Source: Puccinellia tenuiflora
Lineage: Eukaryota > Streptophyta > Magnoliopsida > Poales > Poaceae
Assembly (NCBI GenBank): GCA_012064385.1
Contig: QRDG01000404.1
Span: 226,856-290,855 of the forward strand
DNA length: 64,000 bases
Direction of reading: 5' to 3'
Shown here: one piece after another, positions 1 to 10,641 of the stretch
Layout: each line of letters opens with the position of its first letter
Position numbering within the stretch: the first letter of the stretch is position 1
Translations under genes and position numbers: made by a program
Notes under the pieces: model-generated
Databases searched by the model: none
What the model was told of the DNA's origin: nothing
What the model saw: the letters and a program-made list of their open reading frames with translations, nothing else

Positions 1-1
1 T

Positions 2-3000
2 TCTGGAGCTTCTTTTCATATGACTTCTGCGTCTTCTATTCTTTCTGCTCTTCGCTCTTTTATTTCTCCTGACCGTGTTATCACGGCTGATGGTACCTCT
101 CTTCCTGTTTCCAGTCGAGGCACCCTTTCTACTTCCTCTTTCTTTGTTCCTGATGTTTCTCATGTTCCTAGTCTTAAGATGAACCTGTTTTCTGATAGTC
201 AGCTTACTGATTCTGGTTGTCGCGTCATTCTTGACGCTGATTCTTGTGCTGTTCAGGACCGTCGTACACAGGCCCTGGTTGGAGCTGGCCCTCGCAGCCT
301 TGAGTCCCCGGGGCTATGGGAGTTAGACTGGCTTCGCGTTCCTTCCGCTGACACTTCATCAGCCAGTCTTCCTGCGGTTGCTGCTTCTGTCACTGGCTCT
401 TTTCAGCAGTGGCATCATCGGCTGGGTCATCTTTGTGGCTCCCGTTTATCATCATTAGTTCGTCGTGGTCTTCTGGGGTCTGTCTCAGGAGATGTGTCTT
501 TACATTCGTGTCAGGGTTGTAGGTTAGGTAAACAGATTCAGCTTCCCTATCCTACTAGTGCGTCTGTATCTCAGCGACCTTTTGATTTAGTTCATTCAGA
601 TGTTTGGGGTCCGGCACCCTTTGCTTCTAAAGGGGGCCATCGATACTATATTTTGTTCATTGATGATTTTTCACGGTACACCTGGTTATTTTTTATGCGC
701 TCTCGCAGTGAGGTGCTTGCTATTTATCAGCGCTTTGTGGCCATGGTTCGTACTCAGTATTCCACTCCTATTCGTGTGTTTCGTGCTGATTCTGCAGGAG
801 AGTATATCTCCCAGCACCTGCGTGGTGTCCTTGCTGAGCAGGGCACCCTTGCCCAGTTCTCGTGTCCCGGCGCCCATGCTCAAAATGGTGTCGCCGAGCG
901 TAAGCATCGTCATATTCTTGAGACTACCCGTGCTATGATGATTGCTTCCTCTCTTCCGCCGCATTTCTGGGCTGAGGCTGTTGCTACGTCGACTTACCTC
1001 ATTAACATTCAGCCTTCTGCTGCCCTTCAAGGTGGCATTCCTCTCGAGCGTCTTTCTGGTACCTCTCCAGACTACTCGGCTCTTCGTTTATTTGGTTGCG
1101 CTTGCTATGTTCTTCTTCCTCCTCGCGAACGCACCAAACTGACCGCTCAGTCTGTTGAGTGTGTTTTTCTTGGATACAGTGATGAGCATAAGGGCTACCG
1201 CTGTTGGGACCCTGCTGGTCGTCGGATGCGCATCTCCCGTGATGTCACGTTTGATGAGACGCGCTCTTTCTATCCTCGCCACACCTCTGGCACTTACCCG
1301 GTGGATGATATCTCTTTTCTCCTTTTTCCTGATTCACCTCCTGCTGTCTCTTCTCCACCTCCTAGTTCTTGTGTGCCTCCTCCATCTTCGGCGCCATCCT
1401 CTCCTCCGCCTAGTACTCCTCGTTCTCCGGCTTCGGCTCCTCCTTCTCCTATTCCTTCTTCCTATTCTTCTGATGAGTCGTCTTCCGCCGATGAGCCTTC
1501 CCATTCACGGCCTGTTCATCAGCGTCGTCCTCCTGACCGTTATACTCCTAGTAAGTATGGTCTTTCTGTTGTCTCCGAGCCGACTTCTTATCGGGATGCT
1601 GAGCGTCATCCTGAATGGCAGCTTGCCATGGCTGAGGAGATCGCTGCGCTTGAGCGCACTGGCACCTGGGATCTTGTTTCTCCCCCTTCTGGTGTTCGTC
1701 CTATCACGTGTAAGTGGGTCTATAAAATTAAGACCCGCTCTGATGGATCTCTCGAGCGCTATAAAGCGCGTCTTGTGGCTCGTGGCTTTCAGCAGGAGCA
1801 CGGCCGTGACTATGACGAGACTTTTGCCCCTGTGGCTCATATGACCACTGTTCGTACTCTTCTTGCTGTTGCTTCTGTTCGACGCTGGTCTGTGTCCCAG
1901 CTTGATGTTCAGAATGCTTTTCTTAATGGCGAGTTGAGTGAGGAGGTTTATATGCAGCCTCCTCCTGGGTATTCTGTTCCTGATGGGATGGTTTGTCGTC
2001 TTCGACGATCTCTATATGGCCTGAAACAGGCCCCTCGTGCCTGGTTTGAGCGCTTCTCCTCAGTGGTTATCGCCGCAAGCTTCTCTCCCAGTGCTCATGA
2101 TCCTGCACTGTTTGTCTACACCTCTCCACGGTGTCGGACCTTGCTGCTTCTCTATGTTGATGACATGATCATCACCGGTGATGACCCTGAGCACATTGCC
2201 TTTGTTAAGGCTCGTCTACGTGAGCAGTTTCTCATGTATGATCTTGGTCCTCTTCGCTACTTTTTTGGGATTGAGGTTTCTTCTACAGCCGATGGCTTCT
2301 TTATCTCCCAGGAAAAATATATTCAGGATCTTCTTTCTCGGGCTGATCTTAGTGATGACCGTACTGTTGAGACTCCTATGGAGCTTAATGTTAAGCTTCG
2401 TCCTACTGATGGTGATCCTCTTTCTGATCCCACACGTTATCGTCATCTTGTTGGGAATCTTGTTTACCTTGCTGTCACTCGCCCGGATATCTCTTATCCT
2501 GTTCATATTCTGAGTCAGTTTGTCTCAGCTCCTACCACCGTTCACTACAGTCATCTCCTCCGTGTTCTTCGTTATCTTCGTGGCACGATTACTCGTCGTC
2601 TTTTCTTTCCTAGTTCCAGCTCTCTCCAGCTCCAGTGTTACTCGGATGCTACGTGGGCGAGTGATCCTACGGATCGTCGTTCACTTTCTGCTTACTGTGT
2701 GTTTCTTGGTGGTTCGCTTGTTGCTTGGAAGACGAAGAAACAGGTAGCGGTTTCCCGTTCGAGTGTTGAGGCTGAGCTGCGGGCTATGGCTTCGTTGATT
2801 GCTGAGGTGACTTGGTTACGGTGGTTGCTTGCAGATTTTGGGGTCTCTGTTACGACACCCACTCCTCTTTTGTGTGACAGTACAGGTGCTATCAGTATTG
2901 CACGTGATCCGGTCAAGCATGAGCTGACCAAGCATATTGGTATTGATGCTTTTTATACACGTGCTCAGGTACAGGATCAGGTTGTTGCGCTTCATTATGT

Positions 3001-3100
3001 GCCTTCAGATTTGCAGTTGGCGGATTTCTTTACAAAGGCACAAACCCGAGCGCAGCATGACTTCTTACTCTCCAAACTCAGTGTTGTGGATCCACCATGA
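2..3100 (+). CDS. Copia pol polyprotein (PR-IN-RT-RH), 5'-truncated by the window edge
   Basis: The frame is open from the first complete codon (nt 2) to the stop at 3098-3100, over 1,030 residues without a break. The first visible residues, SGASFHM, belong to the aspartic protease DSGA motif; the catalytic D is just outside. A GAG-pre-integrase zinc region follows (WHHRLGH near nt 408, CQGCRLGK near nt 510). The integrase core has D in HSDVWGP (near nt 597), D in RADSAGEY (near nt 787) and E in GVAERKH (near nt 895). A Pro/Ser-rich linker (about 1330-1500) precedes RT, with SLYGLKQAPRAW (near 2010) and YVDD at 2153-2164. RNase H motifs are YSDATWAS (near 2640), SVEAEL and LLCDSTGA. The protein should copy element RNA and integrate the cDNA. 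No stop or frameshift is seen, so the pol half looks recently active. Antisense and shifted ORFs here are shadows. Confidence 0.95.
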   Translation, partial: SGASFHMTSASSILSALRSFISPDRVITADGTSLPVSSRGTLSTSSFFVPDVSHVPSLKMNLFSDSQLTDSGCRVILDADSCAVQDRRTQALVGAGPRSLESPGLWELDWLRVPSADTSSASLPAVAASVTGSFQQWHHRLGHLCGSRLSSLVRRGLLGSVSGDVSLHSCQGCRLGKQIQLPYPTSASVSQRPFDLVHSDVWGPAPFASKGGHRYYILFIDDFSRYTWLFFMRSRSEVLAIYQRFVAMVRTQYSTPIRVFRADSAGEYISQHLRGVLAEQGTLAQFSCPGAHAQNGVAERKHRHILETTRAMMIASSLPPHFWAEAVATSTYLINIQPSAALQGGIPLERLSGTSPDYSALRLFGCACYVLLPPRERTKLTAQSVECVFLGYSDEHKGYRCWDPAGRRMRISRDVTFDETRSFYPRHTSGTYPVDDISFLLFPDSPPAVSSPPPSSCVPPPSSAPSSPPPSTPRSPASAPPSPIPSSYSSDESSSADEPSHSRPVHQRRPPDRYTPSKYGLSVVSEPTSYRDAERHPEWQLAMAEEIAALERTGTWDLVSPPSGVRPITCKWVYKIKTRSDGSLERYKARLVARGFQQEHGRDYDETFAPVAHMTTVRTLLAVASVRRWSVSQLDVQNAFLNGELSEEVYMQPPPGYSVPDGMVCRLRRSLYGLKQAPRAWFERFSSVVIAASFSPSAHDPALFVYTSPRCRTLLLLYVDDMIITGDDPEHIAFVKARLREQFLMYDLGPLRYFFGIEVSSTADGFFISQEKYIQDLLSRADLSDDRTVETPMELNVKLRPTDGDPLSDPTRYRHLVGNLVYLAVTRPDISYPVHILSQFVSAPTTVHYSHLLRVLRYLRGTITRRLFFPSSSSLQLQCYSDATWASDPTDRRSLSAYCVFLGGSLVAWKTKKQVAVSRSSVEAELRAMASLIAEVTWLRWLLADFGVSVTTPTPLLCDSTGAISIARDPVKHELTKHIGIDAFYTRAQVQDQVVALHYVPSDLQLADFFTKAQTRAQHDFLLSKLSVVDPP

Positions 3101-3113
3101 GTTTGAGGGGGGG

Positions 3114-3243
3114 TGTTAGAGTATATATGTGTATATTGTAGTTTCCCCACCTGTTAGGGGGCTTTCTGTATATTTGCCTGTACCTGTACTATATATGTGG
3201 CCTTTGGCCCCTGGTAATACGACATGCATCTATTATCCTAACA
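3114..3243 (+). repeat. 3' LTR of the left Copia element (130 bp)
   Basis: The LTR begins TGTTAG directly after the polypurine tract and ends CTAACA, a perfect 6-bp terminal inverted repeat. At 130 bp it is short for a Copia LTR. Identification rests on PPT adjacency and TG...CA ends; the partner 5' LTR is outside the window. Confidence 0.8.
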
Positions 3244-3906
3244 CTCTCGTGCTCTGTTGGGTCGGTAGGGTGGTGTTGTCCGTGCTCTCGGGCTGATGGT
3301 CGCGGGGTCGTCACCTCTTTGCTCAGGCATCAACTTGCAGCGGGCATGCCACTATGGTTGTCGGTCCATGGCTTCGCAGATGGTAGTCATGGTGATTATG
3401 CGCCCCGGCCCCTACATGGGGGCCAATCATGGCTGGGTCTTGAGCCACCCTGTCTTGCTATCTCTGTCCATGGCTACCATGGATAGTGTGTACGTGTGGG
3501 GGCTTGGATAGTGTGTACGTGTGGCTACCCTGTAAACTTATTGGGGACTTTAGAAATTTAAAGCCGAACATGTAGTGCCTTTTAATTGAAACAAAGAGGA
3601 ATAAACAGACACCACTACAAACTAGAGTTCCACCAATGCATATGAATCAATGTAAGAATGATGTTTTTTCCAAACATATCAGGTGTTATGTTTTTTTTAT
3701 TAAGGAGTAAACATGGTGGCCGAAGCCAATGACTGAGGCAAAAAGCAAAGATAATTATAAGGAATAATTCCAGATTGTCCAAGCCCTGTAGGCTGTAGCC
3801 TGACCTTGATTTTTGCGAGACGACAGATGGCAAGGAGGAAATTTATTTGAAACCCATGCCGTGTCATTACCGGGAAAAAGGATTTCGCCGAGTGATTTCC
3901 CGTAGG
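3244..3906. other. Intergenic stretch, no gene seen
   Basis: No ORF with recognisable similarity. A 25-27 bp sequence (GGATAGTGTGTACGTGTGG core) occurs twice in tandem at about 3481-3530. The rest is unique-looking sequence of mixed composition. Confidence 0.6.
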
Positions 3907-3909
3907 CAG

Positions 3910-4777
3910 TGTTTGGTTGCGCGGAATCTGGCCTCGGAATTGAATTGGACCAAAATTCCAAATCCGAGATGGAAATGAATTGGAGCCTAATTCGATTCCG
4001 TTGTTTGGATGCGTTTGGAAACTGCTCTAGAAATCAAAGGGTGTACCTGTTTCCAAATCCTGTTTGGATTGCAGCCACCATGGAAATGAATTCGGCGATT
4101 TAGGGTTAGGCTGCCGGTCGAGCGAGCATCCGGCGGCGGGAGAAGAGGGCGGCGAACATGCGAGCACCGCTGCCGGGGTCGCTGCCGTCGTTCCACCACC
4201 ACCGACCCCTACCGCCGCCGTTCCCCCTCCAGCCCGGTCGCATCTAGGGTTAGGGGCGGGCTTGGAGGAGAGGGCCTGGAGGAGCTCGGCCAGGGAGGGG
4301 GAGCTCAGGGAAGGAGACGGGGACGGAGGCCGTAGCTGCGTGCGCCGCCGCCGGGCCAAGAGGGAGAGGCCATGCTCGCTGCCGTCAGGGGGGAAGAGGA
4401 CAGGGGCGCGCGGCGGCGGGGAGCGTGGCAGGGGGAACACGGGAGTGGGGGCGCGCGGCGGCGGGGAACGCAGCAGGGGAGGCGTGCGGTGGCGGGGGCA
4501 CGCGACGGCGGCGGGCCGGAGTCGGAGGCGACGGGGAGATAGAGGGAGCGAGGCGGGGAAGGAGACGCGAGCGAGGCTGGGAAGGAGAGGCAGCTCGTTT
4601 CCGAGCGATTCCGAGGTGGAGAGCTCGGAATGTTGGGCCGGCGCTTTGCACATGAGGTTTCCACGCTCGGAATTTCGGGCAGATTCCAGGCGAGGATTCT
4701 GAGGCCACTCCAAACAGCGGAATTGGCGGAATTGGCCCAAATTCCAATTCCATGCCCAAATTCCATGCAACCAAACA
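3910..4777. mobile_element. TIR DNA transposon (868 bp) with GC-rich interior
   Basis: The left end begins TGTTTGGTTGCGCGGAAT and the right end, read on the opposite strand, begins TGTTTGGTTGCATGGAAT. Similarity continues imperfectly for about 50 bp on each side. A 3-bp CAG occurs immediately outside both ends (3907-3909 and 4778-4780), consistent with a target duplication. A 3-bp duplication would suit PIF/Harbinger or CACTA, but the usual TWA target or CACTA terminus is absent, so the superfamily is open. The interior (about 4100-4600) is very GC-rich and holds overlapping low-complexity ORFs on both strands (212 aa plus, 247 aa minus) rich in Arg, Gly, Pro and Ser. I do not regard these as established genes. 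Confidence 0.65.
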
Positions 4778-4848
4778 CAGTGGTAGTGTTTCTCTCCTTC
4801 CAGATTGCCTAGCAGACAACGGTGACCGCCGCGTAAGCCCTTTTGAGT

Positions 4849-5199
4849 TCACGCCTCGATGTCTAGCTTTAGCAAGACTTTCTTCAACTTGAGCTGAGTG
4901 CGCTTCTTCCGTAATGATGCTAACCTAGGATTTCGAGCACGAACTGGAGCATATGCATCAGAAATGGCAGGGAGGCTCCGCTCATAAGGACGCACAAAGA
5001 TGTTCTCAAATATTTCTTCAGTCAAATCTGGAAACCACCAGTTGTCGAGGCCCTTCCAATCGTCGAGAACGCCCCATCCGCCCACATGGCATCTAAATCG
5101 CCGTCCAATGACCTCTTCCAGCAAGCCATGTGCTCTGAGAATGTTGAAGACGTTGAACCAGGGCACCAACCTGTTGTCGACGCTACACTGCTCCAGCAC
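4849..5199 (-). pseudogene. Gene relic resembling the C-terminus of an mTERF-family protein
   Basis: A 116-codon minus-strand frame ends at a stop at 4849-4851. The segment SVDNRLVPWFNVFNILRAHGLL resembles the last mTERF repeat of plant proteins (the S-x-x-x-R-L-x-P-R pattern; here the final R is W). The segment NIFVRPYERSLPAISDAYA resembles the usual C-terminal tail. Plant mTERFs are organelle-targeted nucleic-acid-binding helical-repeat proteins, usually well over 300 aa, so only the last quarter would be present. A stop (TGA) lies 11 codons upstream of the first Met and no further mTERF sequence is visible, so it reads as a truncated relic. The identification is from remembered family pattern, not a search. 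Confidence 0.4.
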
Positions 5200-5279
5200 C
5201 GCTCAATGGAATTCGTTGTCAAGTATTATTACAAGTAATATAATTGTTTGCACTCGTGTGATATAAAATCCAGGCAACA

Positions 5280-5945
5280 GTTTTGAGAGACAAATTTTAG
5301 CTTGTATGGTAAAAATGTTTCTTGAATGAGATTATGCCTTTACAAGAAAAAGTTCTACTGGTGTTGTATCTTGGCTCAAAGAGATTATGTAAAAGCTAGA
5401 CATATATATAAATCGTTGGTTTAGGTGTTCACCGTTGTCTAGCACCTTATGGACGATCACGTGGAGTCAGGGCAGCTGGTGTCACATGAACGAGATAGTC
5501 ACCGATTCAGCTAGTAGTTTTTCACCCAGAGTAAAGTAGGGTAAAATTCTCCACCAACTATAGTTGCTTCCTGATCAAAACAACAAGACTGGATCGATGT
5601 TCCAGCTATATATATAGCGGCAAGCACCGAAAAGCATGTCTTCTCTGAAAACAAAGGATAGCATCTACTAGCAAATAAAAATAATGCTAACACAAAAGTA
5701 GTTTTGCAGACGGTTTTTACCCAGCTCGGAACTAGATGGACAAGAAGGACACACAGTTTTTCTCCAAAAGAAATAGGACAAGTTTAGGAATGGCAGATAT
5801 CAGGATGTCAGAACGCTCCAGGATAACCTGAGCCGGTCGCCGTGGCTGCGGTTCCAACCGCCGACTATGTCCCTCTCTGAGCTGGAGGCAGCGCCGCGGG
5901 CTGGCAACCACGGAGCATCATTCCCGCCGTTCCAACAGACGGAAG
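5280..5945 (+). repeat. Diverged direct repeat, copy A (partner at about 31060-31920)
   Basis: Long colinear matches link this stretch to 31060-31920 in the same orientation. Examples are GTAAAGTAGGGTAAAATTC vs GTAAGGTAGGGTAAATTC, CGGCAAGCACC vs TGGCAAGCACC, CAAAAGAAATAGGAC in both, and CTGCGGTTCCAAC in both. Roughly 500 bp aligns with many substitutions and indels. No coding sequence is apparent in either copy. Copy A lacks the hAT MITE carried by copy B. Confidence 0.8.
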
Positions 5946-6486
5946 CGACAAGCAGCCATCTGACTTGGCGGGAAGTACTATAACACGGCAATCGTTGCAC
6001 TCGTTGTTCTTTGCTCATGTGTTGATCTAACGCATGGATGTGGAACTACAAATTAGGTATTTAGATGAGAATATGATACCATCAGTTTAGGCTTATATAA
6101 GATTTTCAGGTTTAGAGTATGAAATTCTGTATATAATCATACATGTACACAAACACCCACACACACTTCAGAATTCCAGTGTGCACATAAACATCGTTTT
6201 ATGTGTGTTCATATCAGATTGTATGCTTAAGAGGAGAATCTTATATGAGATGCCATGCATTGTTTCTACATTAGGAAGGAAGAACTAAAAGTTGAGGAAA
6301 GGGTTGGGATCCGAAATGCAAAAGTATTATACAAATAAATGCTTGATCCAGTGGGTTGCAGCAAAATACTGTAATCTATTCGAGTGTTGCGACAACCATT
6401 ATGAGCTGACCACATACGTATCTTATACAAAAGCAGTAGCAATTGCACAACCATCAAAGTTTATCCAGTGATACGTACGTCCTAGG
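5946..6486. other. Intergenic stretch, no gene seen
   Basis: AT-rich sequence with a short CA-rich run (about 6148-6168). No recognisable gene or element. Confidence 0.5.
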
Positions 6487-6488
6487 TA

Positions 6489-6636
6489 CTACCTCCGTTC
6501 CATAATGTAAGCCTTTTTAGCATTTCTCTTTCCATTCGTATCTAGACATGTTTTAGTGTAAGGTTCAAATAAAACATGTCTAGATACGGATGGAAAGAGA
6601 AATGCTAAAAAGGCTTACATTATGGAACGGAGGGAG
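6489..6636. mobile_element. Stowaway (Tc1/mariner) MITE, 148 bp
   Basis: The element begins CTACCTCCGTTCC and ends GGAACGGAGGGAG, flanked by TA on both sides (6487-6488 and 6637-6638), the Stowaway target. It is a nearly perfect long palindrome: CATAATGTAAGCC at the left recurs inverted as GGCTTACATTATG at the right, with a short central loop near 6556-6575. No coding capacity. Confidence 0.95.
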
Positions 6637-6639
6637 TAC

Positions 6640-7040
6640 AAAACCTTACACATGTAAGGATTATTTCTCCCATAGATATACTAGCTGCGCATTCGAAAAC
6701 TACTAGGTTTCATCTCTGAAAATACATGAAACACTTAGTCCTAGATGTTTAGAACAGGGGGTGATATCCTATAAATAATGCTATGTTTCCTTGTTTAATA
6801 TAGAAGTGCAGGCAGAGTTAAAGTTGTTCCAGGGTCACCATATGGATTGCCCCGCACGGAGCAGATCTCCCGCATCGAGACCATCTAGGGCATGCCACAC
6901 CGACGAGCGTACTATGCCGTCAGCAAGAGCCTAACAAGAGCACGTCACGCTGGCACGTAGCAGGCCATGGCCGTCAAGCCCGGCCAGAACATGCCAGGAG
7001 GCGGCCGTCAAACATGTAGGCAAACATCATACTGTGTATA
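6640..7040. other. Intergenic stretch left of the CACTA element
   Basis: No gene seen. Composition changes from AT-rich (to about 6820) to GC-rich (about 6840-7020). Confidence 0.5.
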
Positions 7041-10000
7041 CACTTCGGGAAACAGGTGGTACGTTGACGGCTTTAAGCCGTCAGTATAGGAAGAAAGGCC
7101 GCCGGTACAATCTACGCCGACGGCTGCTCTTGGCGTACGTCCGTTGGCATAATATGGCTTCGGCGTAGACATATTTGTCGTCGGCATATTTTTTTTCCAA
7201 TTTTTTTAATTTTTTTTAAATAATTTTTTTCATTTTTTTAATCTTTTTTAATTCTTTTCAAAATTTCTTACTTAGACACAAACTTAATCTTTGATTTCAC
7301 ACTTAATCTCAGGTCAAAGTACTTACCCTGTCAAACTTCCCAGGGTCACCCATACTTAAATTGCTCCAGCCCCAGCATACTTAACTTTTATATTCGCTGC
7401 ACATTAGCTACCAAATGAGATGTTAGAACTTACTGATATTATTATCGTATCAATCATATTAACTCGTGGGTCATGATGTTACACTTTTTTAAAATTTAAA
7501 ATTAAAAAATATATTTGAATAAATAACAATGATTATGTAATAATATTTTTTGAATAAATAACCATAAAATGAATTTTACTTTATTTTTTCCTATTTACAT
7601 TCAATATGGAATAATTCGTATCTTTAAATTCGTAAATCGAAATTTGACAAATAAAATGTCTAAGTCGATTAGAAAAATGAGAGGAATTCAAATATGACAT
7701 CCATATCATCTTTTGCATCATATTTTGTGTATTTTCTTCACAAAAAAGGTCGTTTTTGACATTTAGAAAATGAAAAATGATATTTATAAAACTAATTTGA
7801 AAAACCTCAGTTCGGTAACATTGTTGCACATACCAAGATACATATATGTGCCAAATATGGCCACATTATCACAAAATATTCCATGAAAATGGTCATATCT
7901 TTGTCGTTTGACTTTAAACCCATATATGTTTATATATGATAGACCTTTTCGTGAAGTGATTTTTGTAAAGTTTGAAAAAATTCAAGTTTATAATTTTTCC
8001 TGTCAACTAGTACACATAAGAGGACTCCATGCCAAAAGATTTATTTTTTTGAGATTTTCTTTCTTTTATTTGAGTTATTCGAAAACATGGTCAAAATGGT
8101 CAACAAGGCTATCCGTTGAAAGAAGTCGATTTTTCCAAAACAATGGATCGTTTTATGAAATAATCACTACTTGTGTACTTTAAAATGATTTTCAGAAAAA
8201 ATTTAGAGCAAACTATCACACACTTGTAGTTCAAATTTGAATTACTTTCAAAAAATCGGCAAAAAGTCATTTAAATGTGCCAAATTAGGTAGAAATGGAG
8301 AAAATTCCTAATATTTTTGTATTATCCTTTAAATATGGACTAATTTGTGTGAAAATTGGATGGGTGCCATTTTGCATCGTATTTTGTGCACTTGCTTCAC
8401 AAAAAAAAATCATTTTTGACATTTAGAAAATGAAAAATGATATTTATAAAACTTATTTGAATAAACTCAGTTCGGTAACATTGTTGCCCATACCAAGATA
8501 CACATATGTGCCAAATATGGGAACATTATCACAAACTATGCCACGAAAATGGTCATATACTGGTCGTTTGACTTGAAACCCATATATGTTCATAGACGAT
8601 AGAACTTTTTGTGAAGTGATTTTTTGTAAACTTTGACAAAAATCAAGCTTATAATTTTTCCTGTCAACTAGTACACATACGAGGACTCCAGGCCAAAGGA
8701 TTTCTTTTTTTTTTTGAGATTTTATTTATTTTCTTTGAGTTATTCGAAAACATGGTCAACAAGGCTATCCGTTGAAAGAAGTCGGTTTTTCCAAAACTAT
8801 GGATGGTTCTATGAAATAATCACTACTTGTGTACCTTAAAATTATTTTGGAAAAATTCCAGAGCAAACTATCACACACTTGTAGTTCAAATTTGAATTAC
8901 TTTCGAAAAATCGGCAGAAGTCATTTACATGTGCGAAATTAGGTAGAAAGGGAGAAAATTCATAATATTTTTGTATTATCATTTAAATATGGACTAACTT
9001 GTGTGAAAATTGGATGGGTGTCATTTTGCATCATATTTTGTGCACTTGCTTCACAAAAAAAGTTTTTTTGACATTTAGAAAATGAAAAATGATATTTATA
9101 AAACTAATTTGAAAAAACTCAGTTCGGTAACATTGTTGCCCATACCAAGATACACATATGTGCCAAATATGGAAACATTATCACAAACTATGCCACGAAA
9201 ATGGTCATATATTGGTCGTTTGACTTGAAACCCATATATGTTTATAGATGATAGGAAGTGATTGTTTTGTAAAGTTTGAAAAAAATCAAGTTTATAATTT
9301 TTCCTGTCAACTAGTACACATAAGAGTACTCCATTCCAAAGGATTTATTTTTTGAGATTTTCTTTATTTTCTTTGAGTTATTCGAAAACATGGTCAAAAT
9401 GGTCAACAAGGCTATCCGTTGAAAGAAGTCGGTTTTTCCAAAACTATGGATGCTTCAATGAAATAATCACTACTTGTGTACCTTAGAATGATTTTTGGAA
9501 AAAAATTCAGAGCAAACTATCACACACTTGTAGTTCAAATTTGAATTACTTTCGAAAAAACGGCATAAAGTCATTTAAATGTGCGAAGTATGGTAGAAAG
9601 GGAGAAAATTCATAATATTTTTGTATTATCCTTTAAATATGGACTAATTTGTGCGAAAATTGGATGGGTGCCATTTTGCATCATAATTTGTGTACTTGCT
9701 TCACAAAAAAAGTCGTTTTTGACATTTAGAAATAAAAAATGATATTTATAAAAATAATTTGAAAAACCGAAATTCGGTAACATTGTTGTAGATCTCCTTA
9801 TCCTCTTCGAAACGAGCTAAAGACATCAAAATCTGACTTCAAATGTAAAAGTTATGATCAAAACAGTGAGTAGCCATAGATCAAAAGAGAGCTATGCCGA
9901 GGGCAATGCCGTCGGCATAGACCAAATATCTATGCCGAGGGCAATGCCGTCGGCGTAGAGAGGCCTACGCCGAGGGCTTTTTATACGCCGAGGGTGGCCG

Positions 10001-10128
10001 TCGGCGTAGCCTGGATACGCCGAGGGCTTTTTCTACACCAACGGCCAAGTCGGAGGGCTGGCATCCGCGGGCTCTACGCCGACGGCCCCGACAAAAAGCC
10101 GTCGGCGTAGAGCGTCATTCCTGTAGTC
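7041..10128. mobile_element. Non-autonomous CACTA (En/Spm) element, 3,088 bp
   Basis: The left terminus CACTTCGGGAAAC and the right terminus, GACTACAGGAATG on the opposite strand, are decayed versions of a CACTACAGGAAA-type end. ATA lies immediately outside both ends (7038-7040 and 10129-10131), the 3-bp target duplication expected for CACTA. Subterminal repeats of the type CTACGCCGACGGC / TATGCCGAGGGC cluster in both orientations at 7070-7190 and 9895-10110. The interior is AT-rich, non-coding and built of long tandem repeats. No transposase is present, so it would depend on one supplied in trans. Confidence 0.88.
7600..9790 (+). repeat. Tandem array of about 655-bp units inside the CACTA element
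   Basis: The landmark GACATTTAGAAA occurs at 7758, 8418, 9070 and 9721, giving periods of 660, 652 and 651 bp. Between landmarks the units match almost throughout, including TTCGGTAACATTGTTG, CTTGAAACCCATATATG, CTATCCGTTGAAAGAAGTCG and CAAACTATCACACACTTG. There are three units plus a partial fourth that breaks off near 9790. Short ORFs in the array are chance reading frames. Confidence 0.95.
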
Positions 10129-10131
10129 ATA

Positions 10132-10636
10132 GTATTGTACCCTAAAATATTATGTTGTATTGATTTGACCCTCATGGGGCATATAAGGTGTACAAGAACC
10201 CTAATGAGTTGGAATACAAGATGCACTCTAAATCCTAGTTTATCTCTAAATCGTATGCCTATATGTATTCTAACAAATAGCAGTTGTGATTGATCATGGC
10301 TGCAACTGACGCGTTTTCGTGCGTTGCGGTGGAGGCATGCAACTCCATCTTCTAAACTGAAATGCTGATACTTGATAAAGGGATTGTGCTTCCTTGGATT
10401 AGGCTTTTCCCCAACTAAGCAACTTCAACTACTTGATAGAGTGATTTGCATGGTTGGCATCAGTGCTAGGTACCGAGCGACACCTAATGATACTAACTCT
10501 TGCTACTACAAGGCCTGTTGACGTCGGGTGTGATGAAGTCGGATGTGGGCAATACAATTGTACTAAGCAGCGTATTGGGCAAAATGATCTCATGAATGTC
10601 CTTAGGCTTTCGCCCGAAACCGCAACCGGACGACAC
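10132..10636. other. Intergenic stretch between CACTA and Gypsy elements
   Basis: No gene seen. The last bases CCAAG (10637-10641) are the left target duplication of the following Gypsy insertion. Confidence 0.5.
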
Positions 10637-10641
10637 CCAAG

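Larger units (their letters stand above)
1..3243 (+). mobile_element. Ty1/Copia LTR retrotransposon, 3' part
   Basis: The window opens inside the protease active-site motif of a Copia polyprotein. The element continues through integrase, reverse transcriptase and RNase H to a G-rich polypurine tract (GAGTTTGAGGGGGGG, about 3099-3113) and a short 3' LTR ending at 3243. The domain order (protease, integrase, RT, RNase H) is the Copia order. The 5' LTR, gag and leader lie left of the window, so age and target duplication cannot be read. Confidence 0.95.

Noticed and set aside
600..2931. Several 60-230 codon ORFs in other frames and on the minus strand over the Copia pol
   Set aside because: They overlap a complete pol frame with all catalytic motifs; Leu/Ser-rich shifted translations are shadows of its T-rich codon use.
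4027..4852. Long overlapping ORFs on both strands (up to 247 aa)
   Set aside because: GC-rich low-complexity sequence lowers stop frequency in all frames; no domain or splice support. Reported only as cargo of the TIR element.
7581..8183. Two short ORFs in the CACTA interior
   Set aside because: They lie inside the 655-bp tandem array and are not preserved in the other units.
7758..9790. Regular long repeats considered as a CRISPR-like or satellite locus
   Set aside because: Units are contiguous and about 655 bp with no spacers, inside CACTA termini in a plant genome.
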